Under the pieces are notes generated by a model. The model was not told the DNA's origin. It ran no database searches and worked only from the letters and a program-made list of their open reading frames with translations. The position numbers were made by a program, and so were the translations under genes. A DNA stretch of 64,000 nucleotides from Caprella mutica (lineage: Eukaryota; Arthropoda; Malacostraca; Amphipoda; Caprellidae). Each line of letters opens with the position of its first letter. Position 1 is the first letter of the stretch. The DNA is taken from assembly GCA_947561585.1 (NCBI GenBank), contig CANNZV010002345.1, positions 38,502-102,501 on the forward strand, in the 5' to 3' direction. Below are positions 35,291 through 48,471 of this stretch, piece after piece.

Positions 35291-35517
35291 CAGTAGAAGT
35301 TAAAACTCCTCTATAGTGAACATAAAATCGTGAGTAAGGAAGGAGCCTTTATAGCGAACAAATTTTCTTCAGTCTACCATAAAAAGGGCCATTAGTTTTC
35401 TAAAACTGATGGTCCTTTTATGGCAGACTGAAGAAAATTAGCTCACTATAGAGGCTACTTTCTTACTCAGGACTCTATTTCACTATACTGGATTTCATTA
35501 TGGAAGAGTTCTCCACC
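35291..35517. mobile_element. MITE family D, pogo/Tc1-like ends
   Basis: Begins TA then CAGTAGAAGTTAAAACTCCT, with CTATAGTGAAC following. The right end GAAGAGTTCTCC is eroded. Centre is a strong hairpin, AAATTTTCTTCAGTCTACCA against TGGCAGACTGAAGAAAATT. TA-CAGT ends are typical of Tc1/mariner/pogo elements. Confidence 0.65.
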
Positions 35518-36071
35518 AGACGAAAATTTTTTTGACGATAATGTTAAAAATCAGGCTTTTTCACGATAAATTGACAAGCAATGTTCTGCGTAATCGACAA
35601 TCTGACGGATAAATTTTCCCGGTTGGGAGAACCTTTGCGATGAGAGTTGTTATTTTTATTGCTGTGTCATTATATCGGAACCTATCCGGTATTTGGCGAT
35701 AGTGTATAATTTTCATTGCTAAAGTTAGTTCTCCTCAGGCGATATATACATTGTATTTCTTCGTATTTTACTGTAAAAAGACACCTTTGAAGATTTTATA
35801 CCTTGTTGATGGAATTACACGGAGGGTTTCTATGTAATTTTTCCTTTAAAGAGTTTTTTAAGTGTAAATTATAGGTTAATTTTCAGTCTGGTTACCGTTA
35901 CTTATTTATTTAATGATGGGGCGACGTGAAATGAAATTCACTTTATTTTAAACTGATTTTTTTGTAGATATATATAACATCATTTGAAATGATATATAAT
36001 GTTATTTTATATCATTTCTTGTATGTAATTTGTAAATGACATTTATAATTTTGTTATATAACTAACGTGAA
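35518..36071. other. Spacer, no gene seen
   Basis: Unique AT-rich sequence. Confidence 0.5.
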
Positions 36072-36358
36072 TTATTTACCTGTGTATTTTACATGTGTAT
36101 TTTACCAGTGTATTTTACATGTGTAATTTACCTGTGTATTTTACATGTGTTATTTACCTGTGTATTTTACAAGTATAATTTACCTGTGTATTTAACATGT
36201 GTAATTTACCTGTGTATTTTACATGTGTAATTTACCAGTGTATTTTACATGTGTAATTTACCAGTGTATTTTACATGTGTAACTTACCTGAGTATTTTAC
36301 ATGTGTAATTTACCTGTGTATTTTACATGTGTAATTTACCTGTGTATTTTACCTGCGT
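36072..36358. repeat. 13/26-bp minisatellite, about 11 dimers
   Basis: Dimer CTGTGTATTTTACATGTGTA plus ATTTAC. The halves TGTGTATTTTACM and TGTGTAATTTACC alternate, so a 13-bp ancestor doubled to 26 bp. Confidence 0.95.
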
Positions 36359-38257
36359 CATTATAATTGTAATACGTGGAAAATTACTATTTAATATATA
36401 TATATATTTTTCGCCATATAGTATACAAAAATTCATTTCATTCACAGCCAATATATACATTTCCGTCCTTTAAATGGTCAATGACATTATTTCAATTAAC
36501 CAACGTATCTCTCCTTTTTCAAGCACTTCTCTCATTTCTCTCATACACTCTGAGTACGTACAAGTGCCCATAAATATCTTTCTGGACACACAAACAGAAC
36601 ACTAACAAACTAAAGTTGGGTATAACAAATAGGCACCAACAAGAAGACTATTGAAATATTTTACCGCTTGTACAGTCAGTCGCTAAAATTCAGTCATTTT
36701 TACGTAGGGAAAAATAATAAAAGAAGTAAAAAAATATTAAAGAAAAATATTGAAATATTCGAAAGCTCTATCGAAAAATAAAAATATAGAAGCATCAATA
36801 ACTTTTATAATATATATAATAAATATATATGATGGTATTCTTTTTATTTTTATATGGAGCTTTCAAAAATTTAAATATTCATTGTCACTATCCTAATTTG
36901 GATTATTTATAAACAAAATATATAGCCATTTCGTTAAAAAAAAAAAAAAAAAATAATCAAAATTAGGATATTCAAAATCTTAATAGAAAAATTTAATGAA
37001 GCAAATTTTTTTGGTAAATTTACTAAAACCTCAAAGGAGAAATCAAATATCTCAAATATATTTATATTAAATATCATAGTATAGATTAAATTGTAAAAAA
37101 TACTATATATGCAGGTTTGTTTAGTAGCATTTCATAATTATTTTCAGCTATTATTTTATTTTGAATGCTGTAATTATGAACATTTGATTATTATCAATAA
37201 TTGTCACTAATCATATAAGAAGTTTTTAAAATCAAGGTTCATGAACATGTTCATTTATTTTATTAAGTAATCTCTATAATGCTGTTTATATCAAAATAGT
37301 GTTCTAAATCTAAAGTACAGTTCACTAGTTCGTTGTTTAGATTTTCATGTTTACATGTTTACTTCATGTCTAAACATAGCTAATGCCTTGGACAATATAT
37401 GAGAAACATGTCTATCTAGGGATAAGATACGTACGTATTTTAGTTCACTGTAACGTTTTAATAATTAAAATATAAAATGCATGCCTATGTTAAAGCATAT
37501 GTATCTTTAGTCATTAAAATCTCTATCGTAAATAAAAGATTTAAAAGAATGTATATATTTTAAACGAACGTATTTTAGTTCATAAATAAAAGGTGATGAG
37601 AATAAAAAACGAATAAGAATTAATAGAAATCATTTTCATTAGATATTAATAATTTAATATATTAAATAATATTATTTTCTTAGCACGAACACCTTCTTAA
37701 TTTATACGTGCAATATAAAAAACTGAGATTACCAATACTACACTGTAAGTGAAATAAAAAATAATGTGTTTATATAAAAAAATTTAATAGGTAAAACTAG
37801 TTTAAACTTCTAAAGAACCCTATGTACCAGTTTACTCAATATACTTTACTTTATTTTAAAAATATAGTATTTGGTATGAATATGATTAAACAGATTTAAT
37901 TTGATTCAATAAATTCGTTTCTAACACTAACAAAACCTTTCAATCAAATAAAAAAAACACCTAATTCTTCCAAACATTAATTCACTCAAGTAAATATTTC
38001 CTTCAATATAGTAAGTATTTATCAACAATATAATAAATGAAACGAATCTGAGATAACTTTTTTCCTACCCGAGTTGCTTTGCATTCGGTTGCCATGGTGA
38101 TAGAGTAATAGTGTGTTTATTCCTTTACAATTCAATAAAGTTGGTGAAAAAATCCTCGAAAGAATAGCTATTTTCAGTATAAAAATATATTTACCATTCC
38201 AGTATAAGATGTGAACTGTCTTATTTTCTCCATCGGGAATATTCTTGATTATATTTA
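36359..38257. other. AT-rich spacer
   Basis: Holds a TA run at 36395-36408, an 83-bp hairpin with ends TCCTAATTTGGATTATT and AATAATCAAAATTAGGA at 36889-36971, and an 18-A run at 36936-36953. No gene recognised. Confidence 0.5.
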
Positions 38258-38988
38258 TGTACTGTAAGAGAAAAGAGTCACTGTGATGATGTACTATCAG
38301 AGAAAAGAGTCACTGTGATGATGTACTATAAGAGAAAAGAGTCACTGTGATGATCTACTATCAGAGAAAAGAGTCACTGTGATGATGTACTGTCAGAGAA
38401 AAGAGTCACTGTGATGATATACTATCAGAGAAAAGAGTCACTGTGATGATGTACTATCAGAGAAAAGAGTCACTGTGATGATGTACTATCAGAGAAAAGA
38501 GTCACTGTGATGATGTACTATCAGAGAAAAGAGTCACTGTGATGATGTACTATTAGAGAAAAGAGTCACTGTGATGAAGTACTATCAGAGAAAAGAGTCA
38601 CTGTGATGATGTACTGTCAGAGAAAAGAGTCACTGTGATGATGTACTATCAGAGAAAAGAGTCACTGTGATGATGTACTATCAGAGAAAAGAGTGACTGT
38701 GATGATGTACTATCAGAGAAAAGAGTCACTGTGATGATGTACTATCAGAGAAAAGAGTCACTGTGATGATGTACTATCAGAGAAAAGAGTCACTGTGATG
38801 ATGTACTATCAGAGAAAAGAGTCACTGTGATGATGTACTATCAGATAAAAGAGTCACTGTGATGATGTACTATCAGAGAAAAGAGTCACTGTGATGATGT
38901 ACTATCAGAGAAAAGAGTCACTGTGATGATGTACTATCAGAGAAAAGAGTCACTGTGATGATGTACTGTCAGAGAAAAGAGTCACTGC
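38258..38988 (-). repeat. 32-bp minisatellite, locus B, about 23 copies
   Basis: Unit AGAGAAAAGAGTCACTGTGA plus TGATGTACTATC, reverse complement of the 8462-10356 unit and 32 bp long. Less variable than locus A and without the 31-bp variant units, except for a terminal CACTGCAT. Flanks do not match locus A. Confidence 0.97.
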
Positions 38989-40031
38989 ATTATGTTAATT
39001 TCACAAATCACAATTTTCGAATTTTCTAATATTTCTAATTGTACCAATTTTTTGTCGTGTACCCATTCAAATTTTACAACATTAACAAACATTACAATTA
39101 AAGTCCTATTGAGAAATTCTATACTAGTAAACTATGAAATAATCAACACGAGTACATTTTTCTTTGGCTGTAAAATTCCAGTGACTTTCATATATTATTT
39201 TGATGTTCTACGAGAATTATTTCTCCAGTTTTATGTAAAATCATTTTGCTATTTCTGATAATATATTCACAGTTCTATTCTACATAGCGAATGTTTTATA
39301 TTTGTTTATTTTAAAGGAAGAGCGTGCGGAAACGTACTGTATGAAGAATTTCAATTATTCTTAAGTATGTGCCGTGTTTCCTACTCTTTATACCCAGTGA
39401 AAAAAGTTATGTCGCTCTCTTCGCTCTTGGTGGGAAATTTTCTCCGACCGAGGAAATTTCGATCGGTGATTATAATTACCGATGATAAAAAAGATCGTCT
39501 ATCTACGACAGTTATATATGAACCTTATTTAGAGTATTATATTAATAGTAGATTATTGTATCGTGAATCAATGCAGCACTAGTATGAAAAAAATGGTTTA
39601 TAAAGACAATATTTTTGGATTCCATTTTTGACACCTAAAGTTTGGAATGGATATATTAATTTACAAAATAAATGCAACATGGTTTTTGTCAGTAATCTAG
39701 CATTTTATTTCTACAAACTTTAATTAACAATAGATATTATATAATTTGATTAATAATAAATAGTGTGTAGAAAATGTATTAATCTGGATTTCTCAATATT
39801 TAATTTAAATATATTTAATTAAAATATTTAATAATATTTAATTTAAATATGAAAATTTGACGAATAATTCTAAATCCTAAGCATGCGGAAATTGTCAATT
39901 AATTTTATTTCAAACTAAATGTTATGATTTTTGTTCTACTAAAATATAATAAAATAGAGAATACAAATCATATATTTTTCAAGATAGGAATTAAATTTAA
40001 CCCAATAGGATAAAATTATTTTCTATCGCAA
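38989..40031. other. Spacer, no gene seen
   Basis: Open frames at 38992-39258 and 39367-39582 (+) have no recognisable motif. AT-rich. Confidence 0.45.
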
Positions 40032-41290
40032 AATGAATTCATGCGGTGAAGAACATTCATACAATATCTATTTACAGTCAATACAAATAATATTCCACTA
40101 GGAATGAACTCTTACGGTGAAGAACATTCATACAATATCTATTTACAGTCAATACAAATAATATTCCACTGGGGATGAACTCTTACGGTGAAGAACATTC
40201 ATACAATATCTATTTACAGTCAATACAAATAATATTCCACTAGGGATGAACTCTTACGGTGAAGAACATTCATACAATATCTATTTACAGTCAATACAAA
40301 TAGTATTCCACTAGGGATGAACTCTTACGGTGAAGAACATTCATACAATAACTATTTACAGTCAATACAAATAATATTCCACTAGGAATGAACTCTTACG
40401 GTGAAGAACATTCATACAATATCTATTTACAGTCAATACAAATAATATTCCACTGGGGATGAACTCTTACGGTGAAGAACATTCATACAATATCTATTTA
40501 CAGTCAATACAAATAATATTCCACTATGGATGAACTCTTACGGTGAAGAACATTCATACAATATCTATTTACAGTCAATACAAATAATATTCCACTAGGA
40601 ATGAACTCTTACGGTGAAGAACATTCATACAATATCTATTTACAGTCAATACAAATAATATTCCACTGGGGATGAACTCTTACGGTGAAGAACATTCATA
40701 CAATATCTATTTACAGTCAATACAAATAATATTCCACTAGGGATGAACTCTTACGGTGAAGAACATTCATACAATATCTATTTACAGTCAATACAAATAA
40801 TATTCCACTAGGGATGAACTCTCACGGTGAAGAACATTCATACAATAACTATTTACAGTCAATACAAATAATATTCCACTAGAGATGAACTCTTACGGTG
40901 AAGAACATTCTTACAATATCTATTTGCAGTCAATACAAATAATAATCCACTAGGGATGAACTCTTACGGTGAAGAACATTCATACAATATCTATTTACAG
41001 TCAATACAAATAATATTCCACTAGGGATGAACTCTCACGGTGAAGAACATTCATACAATAACTATTTACAGTCAATACAAATAATATTCCACTAGGGATG
41101 AACTCTTACGGTGAAGAACATTCATACAATATCTATTTACAGTCAATACAAATGATTAATATTCCACTATAGGGATGAACTCTTACGGTGAAGAACATTC
41201 ATACAATATCTATTTACAGTCAATACAAATAATATTCCACTAGGGATGAACTCTTACAGTGAAGAACATTCATACAATATCTATTTACAG
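40032..41290 (+). repeat. 71-bp minisatellite, locus A, about 18 copies
   Basis: Unit starts GGATGAACTCTTACGGTGAA, continues through ACATTCATACAATATCTATT and ends ATAATATTCCACTAG. Highly uniform. One unit near 41155 has a 5-bp insertion (GATTA) and CTATAGGG at its junction. Same unit, same strand, at 44789-45050. Confidence 0.97.
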
Positions 41291-41689
41291 AAGGTACAAA
41301 CCCTCAGTTTTAACCCTGTTCAACTTTTTATCATTTTTTTATTGATAGGAAAAACAATAGGAAATATAACATATGTTGCCAGAAGACTGTTAAATTACTA
41401 CAAATACTTTAAGTGCAACACATTGCAGTTTTTACGTTTTAGCAGCACGTGGTAAATACGATCCACCTCTGTTATTGTCTTCTTCTTTTTTGTCTCTTGT
41501 ACTCGGGTTACTAATTGTTAAAAGTGAGAGGAAATAATCGAAATATTTCATGTTGTACCATATTGTTTTTATCTTCTTCTGATGTTGCTTATATTGTATT
41601 AGGTACTAATTGTTTGTAGACCAATCATTCTTAGTACAAATTATGTACATTTACCTTCTCAGATGTGGAAGGTATTATTTTATGAGGTA
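41291..41689. other. Spacer, no gene seen
   Basis: An open frame starting in the last repeat unit (41246-41455) runs into unique sequence but has no motif. Nothing else recognised. Confidence 0.45.
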
Positions 41690-41905
41690 TTTATTTATTT
41701 ATCGTCTTGTTATTCGCATAGTTCAAAAATTATCCAACCAAATCGCCTGAAATTTAGTGGGACGATTGGTTAATGTCTAGGAACCTGCTGATAAAATTTG
41801 GGTGAGATCCAGTCAAAGGTCAAGGTCATTAATAACTCAAGAATTATTGGATGTTTAAAGTCATTTATTTAAGCGGCGGCGAATGCATGCTGTTCTAGTT
41901 ATATA
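41690..41905 (-). mobile_element. SINE-like retroposon, copy 1
   Basis: Read on the minus strand it begins near AACTAGAACAGCATGCATTC, carries TGACCTTGACCTTTGACT and ends GCGAATAACAAGACG followed by (AAAT)n. The tail repeat marks the 3' end. Homologous to 46809-47366 and 59181-59392. Single body unit here. Confidence 0.65.
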
Positions 41906-42138
41906 CATTTTATTCAATTTCTTGTTGTTTTATTTGACAATTTATTATACTGTTTATAAATTATTGTATTTATAAATAGCATAGTTAGGTTTATCCCGAT
42001 TGTTAAAATATAATATTTTATATATAATAATTCATTATTCATTATTTACCCACTTTCCGACAACTGTTGCATCTTCTATAATATTTTCATTAAACTGAAA
42101 ATTATTAATTTCATAGTGATGCTAAATATAGAATAATA

Positions 42139-42289
42139 GGGTACTGTCCAAGTTAACGGACGGTTCTACAATTTCGATCATAGGAATAAAAGTATATTTT
42201 AAAAGTTAACTAATAAATATTATTATAAAAGTATATGTGATCACGAATGTGGAATCGTTCTATAACTAGGAAATTACCCACCATTGAGC
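42139..42289. mobile_element. Short MITE, family C-like
   Basis: GGACGGTTCTACAATTTCGA and ACGAATGTGGAATCGTTCTA are inverted. Outer ends GGGTACTG and AAATTACCC. Same layout as 29298-29406. Confidence 0.65.
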
Positions 42290-44788
42290 AGAATATAATG
42301 ATTGTATCATTTACTTCTTGGAAAAATATTATTAAAAACGGATTATTTTTACACTGGGAAATCTATTCTATAATAAAAGCCACGTCTGTCTGTCCGTGTG
42401 TCACACTTTTATTAATAAATACATATTAAAAGGAAAAACCAATCATTTATGGCAGTATCATTACTACGGGCTACAATAATAATAGACACTAATTATTTAA
42501 AACAATTAGGCTTTTGAGATTTTTTTTGTTTAATCAGAATAAGTGTATCCACAATACATCATTCCATTCCGATATAATTTAGATTCAATAACAGGTACAG
42601 CACTAGTAGAATCTTAAATTTGGGCTATTCCTGGTGATTCTTCTTCTCCCCGTCCAACTCCTGGTTATCAGCCACAAAGATTCCAAGCTGGAGTTAATCC
42701 ACTAAGAGCTCCTCCCTCCGATTTATAATGGCTAGTCGTTGTCCTCTGACAAACCATTAACTTTTGTAATCAGTGTTATAGAGACATGCTTCGTAAAGCT
42801 TTGCTGTCGTCTTATCTAGCTAATTGCATCCTGCAAAGGGGCCACAGTGAAGAGAGCTACTGTACTCCTGATGATTATTTTCCCTTTATTATTTACAACA
42901 CGTAAGGATGAAAATAGGATTATTTCGCAGAATGATTAAGTGGCTATTCTATGACCACACCTAAAATTTCTCTCTGTGACATAGAGTTCAATTAATATAT
43001 ACCCTCATTATTAATTAATATATCAATTGTTGTATTAGTATATATAGCTCCCATTAAACCACTTATTGTATATCTTTCCATACTAACTAAATATATATTT
43101 GATATGTTATATCATTGCAATTATTTTTTGAGATGCATTCAAAAAATATTTTCTGAGGTTTATTTAAAAAATATTTGTTAAGATTCAATGAATAAATATA
43201 TTTTAGAGTTTTATTGAATAAATATTAGAATTTCAAATATGATTTTCATGATAGTACAGTAAATATTTCAGCAAGATTTATCCGATATATTTTCCTCTAA
43301 GGATTATTTTTAATGATAATGATTCAAGTGCATATCCTAATTATAATCTTAATTATTTTGCATGAATAATAAATAGGAGAGATAATTTAACCATGCAAAT
43401 ATTTACATATCATAACGTAATTAAAATTTGTATTTAACTGGTTATTTTAAATAATTTTTTTGACCGAAAAAGTGATATAAAAAAGAATATATTAAATTAC
43501 CTGTTTAAATGATTAAATCATATGATATTCAATTAAATTATATGAGATTTAGATATTTACATGGTTAAATTATTCGTTAAAAGATATTCCATCCTGTCAA
43601 TAAGGCCAAACGTAGAGTTGCCATGTTGTCTATTTTTGTCATGCGTGCCATAGAGCATTATTTCACTGTTGACTTGATAAATAATAACCTAATGGCTAGA
43701 CTATTAAGAGACACCTTTGCTAAATTAGTCGTAAGTGAGGGGACCAAGGCTTATAAATGATGCTCTCCTCTCTGCAATTTATGATGATATGCATGCGATA
43801 TTAGGATGGCTTATATTGGAATATCCGCTGAGATATTAAATTTAAACGGTGATACATAATGAGCTAAGTCAGGGATATTCTGCAGCTAAAATGGTATGGG
43901 GAATATATAGGGCGTTATAGGTTATAGTTTATTTAGACTAAGGATCTTGATGACCCTTTTTACTATTATATATACCTTATGCAATAATTACAAATGTACT
44001 GAAGATAAATAGATATGAAGGATATGTGAATATAGTTGATCAACTTTAATATATTTACAAGTATTACAATTAGTGAAATTTGAAAAATTTGAGATTCATT
44101 GAAAAACGGAATTTAAGAAGATTTTAGATAATTTTGCTTAATCGTATTAGAATGAAATCTAATGCTCACAAGAATGGTATTTAGTTATCTCACTAATATA
44201 TTTAAATAGGAGATAGTTAACAGGTCATTAATTATCTATTGAAAATATATCATAATTAAATCATTTTATATTCATATTTTTTATAAAAGTATATTAATAC
44301 CATCTTATATTGAAGAAGAAAAGTTTACATTACATAATAATTTAAGGCGATTGCATTAAAAAAGAAAAATAATATCGAATAAAATATACATTAAATTGAA
44401 TTATAAGTAAATGCATTAAATACCTTACTTTCATTTATAGTTTTACAGATATTATTTTCAATTATTCATTGCAGGTCTATTAACGAGTCTTAGGAAAATG
44501 CTGAATAAAAAAGATCTTACCTAATTACGACACTTCAAAGATTGTTGACGCTATAGTGAAAAGAAAATATAGTGAGTGCAAAAAGAATTATTGCCTAGTG
44601 AATAATATTGTCCTTTTAAAATATGTATATTAATATGCAAATATATAATCATTGCAGTTCAGTAAATATATATACTTGTGTGATGAACCTACATATAGAG
44701 TTCGAACCAATATATTTGACACAATTGTTGTAGAACATCTATATTAGAAAATGTAATCCGGGAAATAATTTGATATATGAAATAAAAG
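42290..44788. other. Long AT-rich spacer
   Basis: At 42380-42410 AAAAGCCACGTCTGTCTGTC resembles a dispersed invertebrate transposon end but is too short to classify. At 42600-42900 composition is less AT-rich; a 34-codon proline-rich frame there has no start or motif. No gene recognised. Confidence 0.4.
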
Positions 44789-45050
44789 TACAAATAATAT
44801 TCCACTAGGGATGAACTGTTACGGTGAAGAACATTCATACAATATCTATTTACAGTCAATACAAATAATATTCCACTAGGGATGAACTCTTACGGTGAAG
44901 AACATTCATACAATATCTATTTACAGTCAATACAAATAATATTCCACTAGGGATGAACTCTTACGGTGAAGAACATTCATGCAATATCTATTTACAGTCA
45001 ATACAAATAATATTCCACTAGGGATGAACTCTTACGGTGAAGAACATTCC
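44789..45050 (+). repeat. 71-bp minisatellite, locus B, 3.7 copies
   Basis: Same unit and strand as 40032-41290, about 3.5 kb downstream. Begins and ends at different points within the unit. Flanks are unrelated to those of locus A. Confidence 0.97.
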
Positions 45051-46808
45051 TATATCTTTTTTATAATCTCTTAATATTTATTTAATATTTTATTACACCA
45101 TTCATAGTTTGTCGAATAGCAATTTTCAACAATTCAATTCATATAAAATAATTACTGCAATTAAAAGTCAAACAGTTCAAAAGTTTAGAATCCTGTGTAA
45201 AAATGTAAATCTTCCTATCCCAAAAATGTACGTTAAATAAATTCTTCTTGTTATCTCAACGACCCGAGATGATAATTTAATCCGAGAAAATGTCCGTGTG
45301 AAATAACAGAGGATTATTAATTCGGTAGGTAATGTTGGGGATATATTCTCCTCATTTTCTTATCTTGGCCCCCATGAAAGAATTTAACTTCGTTCATAAT
45401 TTAGTTCAGACAAAGAATGGACATGGATCGCGAAGCCACAAAATAAGATTCTTTTGTCCGACTGGAGTCACTCCTGAGACGACTTCAGAGACCGAGTTAC
45501 TAAAAGAAATTCTTCCGGTCTCAACATGAATAGTAAACAAATGTTAAATTCAGTCTTATTGAAGGTATTAACAGGTAATTAGTTTTACTTAAGGGTTGAA
45601 TTGTTAGTTATAATAAGAGGTATTTTAAATGATGGTTTCATTATACGTAAGATCCAATTTCGTTAACTTATTTTTGAAGTTAAATACATTGATTTGATGG
45701 TTAATACATTTATTTAAAATATAAGTAAATGTATATCATATGAATTAAATTTATAATAAGGCTATAGAAGATTAGTTGGAGAATATAATATTCAACGACC
45801 CAATCAAATTTTTCGACCTGGTTTTAGATGGGCGGTCGTTGTTAGATCTCCAATTATGAAATTTAATTTTTCATCTTTAAAATAATTTATTTCTTAATAG
45901 TTTAATGTTAGTTTTAATTTTTTTACTAATTTTTATTGAATTTAGATTTCCTTCAAATTTTAAATAATTTTTTTTCAATAATAATTTAATTCTAGATAAA
46001 AAAAATTCTAAATATAATTTTTTTTCCAAATCTTGCATCAAACTTTATATTTCTAATCTAAATTTACTTTAATCTAAACATAATCACATTGGGTACAATT
46101 AAAGATCCTCATGTAATTTTCAAACGGCCGCACAATTCTCGTTGTCTCATTATATACAGTTCCACAGAACAAAAGAACTGACTTCTCTTGTTTTCCCCCC
46201 TTATTTTTTTCTTCAGGAAAAACTCGTTAGAAGTGTATATACATTTATATATATGTAGCTATATATAGTTGTAGTTAATAAAAGTTGGCCGAAAGTTGTC
46301 GTCGCAGTCTGTCAGATTTGGCTGTTCTCGCGCTGAAATAATATTATCTGAACATTTTTTTTTGCATCCGAGGATTTTATTTGCAGTTCCTTATTGAAAG
46401 ACGGGGATTTAGAGAACTTTGTTTATACAACATCAATTCCCGCGTCAAAGAAACGACCGAAGTTTTAATGATTACAAACTTTAGCCCCGATATAATGTGT
46501 TGTAATAAATATAACCAATTAATGGCATATTGAATGAAAGTGTGGATAATTTTGTAACCGAAATATTGTAGGTATATCATAACATCTCTAACCAAATTTC
46601 TAATAGCAGAAACACTGATATTTTAGAGTATTATTTACTCGATTGGAGTTTATGCAGTAAAGATATAAGTTTTCTCATTTCTAATTACTTTAACTAAAGT
46701 TCCTTGTCGGGAAATTTATAATCGGAATCGTATTTATTTATTGTAAATATCGATTTCATTTTGTTGTAAAATCTTCGCAAATTTGCGTAAGGTCATATTT
46801 TACCCGTC
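45051..46808. other. Spacer, no gene supported
   Basis: A 65-codon open frame at 45332-45529 (+) lies in slightly less AT-rich sequence but has no motif. A GTTATGG-family relic (AAGGCTATAGAAGATTAG) is at 45755-45782. No gene called. Confidence 0.4.
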
Positions 46809-47366
46809 ATTTATTTATTTATTTATCATCTTGTTATTCGCGAAACTGAAAAAGTGTTAAACCAAATTGCTTGAAATTGGGTTAAACGATTGGTCAATGT
46901 CCAGTGACCTGCTGGTAGAATTTTGGGAGCGACCCGGTCAAAGGTCAAGGTCATAGTCATTTATAACTCAAAAGTTATTGAACCATATTGCATGAAACTT
47001 GGTGAGACGATTGGTCAATATGAAGGAACCATTTTGTTAGATTTTAGGATTTTGGGAGCGACCCGGTCAAATGTCAAGGTCAAGGCCATTTATAACTCAA
47101 TAACTCAAAAAGTATTCAACCAAATTGTCTGAAATTTGATAAGACGATTGAACAATGTCCAGAAACCATCTGATAGAATTTTGGGAGCGATCTAGTCAAA
47201 GGTCAAGGTCAAGGTCATTCAAAACTCAATAAGTATTGTCTCATATTGCATGAAACTTGGTGGGACGATTGGTCATTATCCAGTCACGAGATTATTAGAT
47301 TTTGGGAGAGAACGGGCCAAAGCAGCGGCGAAGGTATGCGCTCTACCGAGTGCACGTAATCTAGTT
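46809..47366 (-). mobile_element. SINE-like retroposon, copy 2, repeated body
   Basis: On the minus strand: head ACTCGGTAGAGCGCATACCT (resembling a tRNA D-arm/A-box), then a B-box-like GGGTCGCTCCC in the body, then (AAAT)n at the 3' end. The body is repeated about four times with a period of 120-140 bp (GATTGGTCAAT-like at 46888, 47009, 47147, 47267 on the plus strand). Each unit carries AGGTCA motifs; the plus strand has TCAAGGTCA at 46945 and an overlapping pair at 47203 and 47209. No coding capacity. Confidence 0.65.
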
Positions 47367-47833
47367 TCATATATTATCGTTATATTTTGCCGTATATTTT
47401 AGACGGTACTATCAATGTTTTAAATTTAAGATAAATTACAATTTGATTTTTATTTAATAATAGATTGTAGTCGATAGATGAACTTTTTTCATCGATTATA
47501 ATCACCAACCTTATAACCCGTCGATTGATGATTAAATAATTTGTCGACAGGAGTATTGTCTTTATATGCATAACTTGCTTTGTATCAACTCACCCTTCAC
47601 TATTAAGTATTTAATTTAATAGTATTTACTGCAATAACATACTGTTATTCTTAGCGAGTAACACTTTCCAATTAATTGTCCCTTTAAATTAAAAATAAGC
47701 AGCAAGATCGTTCAACAGTGTAGCATTACCAAGTACTCAAAAATCTGAGTGACATGAGATATTCTATCTGGAAAATATAATCTAGTATAGATTTAGAATA
47801 GAGTAGATTTAGAATGTATAGAATCTAATTTAG
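47367..47833. other. Spacer, no gene seen
   Basis: Unique AT-rich sequence. Confidence 0.5.
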
Positions 47834-47970
47834 AATCTAGAATCTATCGTAACAAATCTTTAAAATCTGGAATAACTTTACAATCTAGAATCTATCGTAA
47901 CAAATCTTTAGAATCTGGAATAACTTTACAATCTAAAATCTATCGTAATAAATCTTTAGAATCTAGACCC
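47834..47970. repeat. 48-bp repeat, 2.8 copies
   Basis: AATCTAGAATCTATCGTAAC plus AAATCTTTAGAATCTGGAAT plus AACTTTAC; period 48 bp (47881 to 47929). Built from the smaller word AGAATCT. Confidence 0.9.
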
Positions 47971-48181
47971 ATTTGGTCCCTTATACAACTTGAGGTAAAC
48001 AGATATATCACTTATTAATGATAATTTCATTTTAAGTATAGCAGTAATTTCTTAATTGGATTAAAACTTACAGTTATTAAGAATAGCATAAAATGTATTA
48101 AACTAAAAGTAATTAGACTTCAGTATCAATATGCTTACATAATACAGTCCAAGATCTACTTTTCGATCCCATCTATTCCTA

Positions 48182-48437
48182 AAGGGTCGTACACACGTAG
48201 GGTTTTTCAAGTCTTTCCACCAGACTTTTTGCTAAGCTCCTCCTACTTTTTCTACGAGAATATAAGAAAAAAAGATATAATAATTATTTATTTTAGTTGG
48301 TATCCATGATACCTGCAGGTATCATGAAATAAATAATAATTATATCTTTTTTTCTTATATTCTCGTGGAAAAAGTAGGAGGAGCTTAGTAAAAAGTCTGG
48401 TGGAAAGACTTGAAAAACCCTACGTGTGTACGGCCTT
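48182..48437. mobile_element. Palindromic MITE family B, intact copy
   Basis: 256 bp, flanked by TA on each side (48180-48181 and 48438-48439). Arms of about 110 bp are nearly perfect: CGTACACACGTAGGG, GTCTTTCCACCAGACTTTTT and GCTAAGCTCCTCCTACTTTT, all inverted at right. The centre holds GGTATCCATGATACCTGCAG and half its complement. A TA target suggests the Tc1/mariner superfamily. No coding capacity. Confidence 0.85.
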
Positions 48438-48471
48438 TAAATAATCACCTGTTTATGTTATTTTCAATGTA

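Noticed and set aside
45332..45529. 65-codon plus-strand frame in less AT-rich sequence
   Set aside because: Polar C-terminal half looks protein-like, but there is no domain, no splice evidence and no partner exon.
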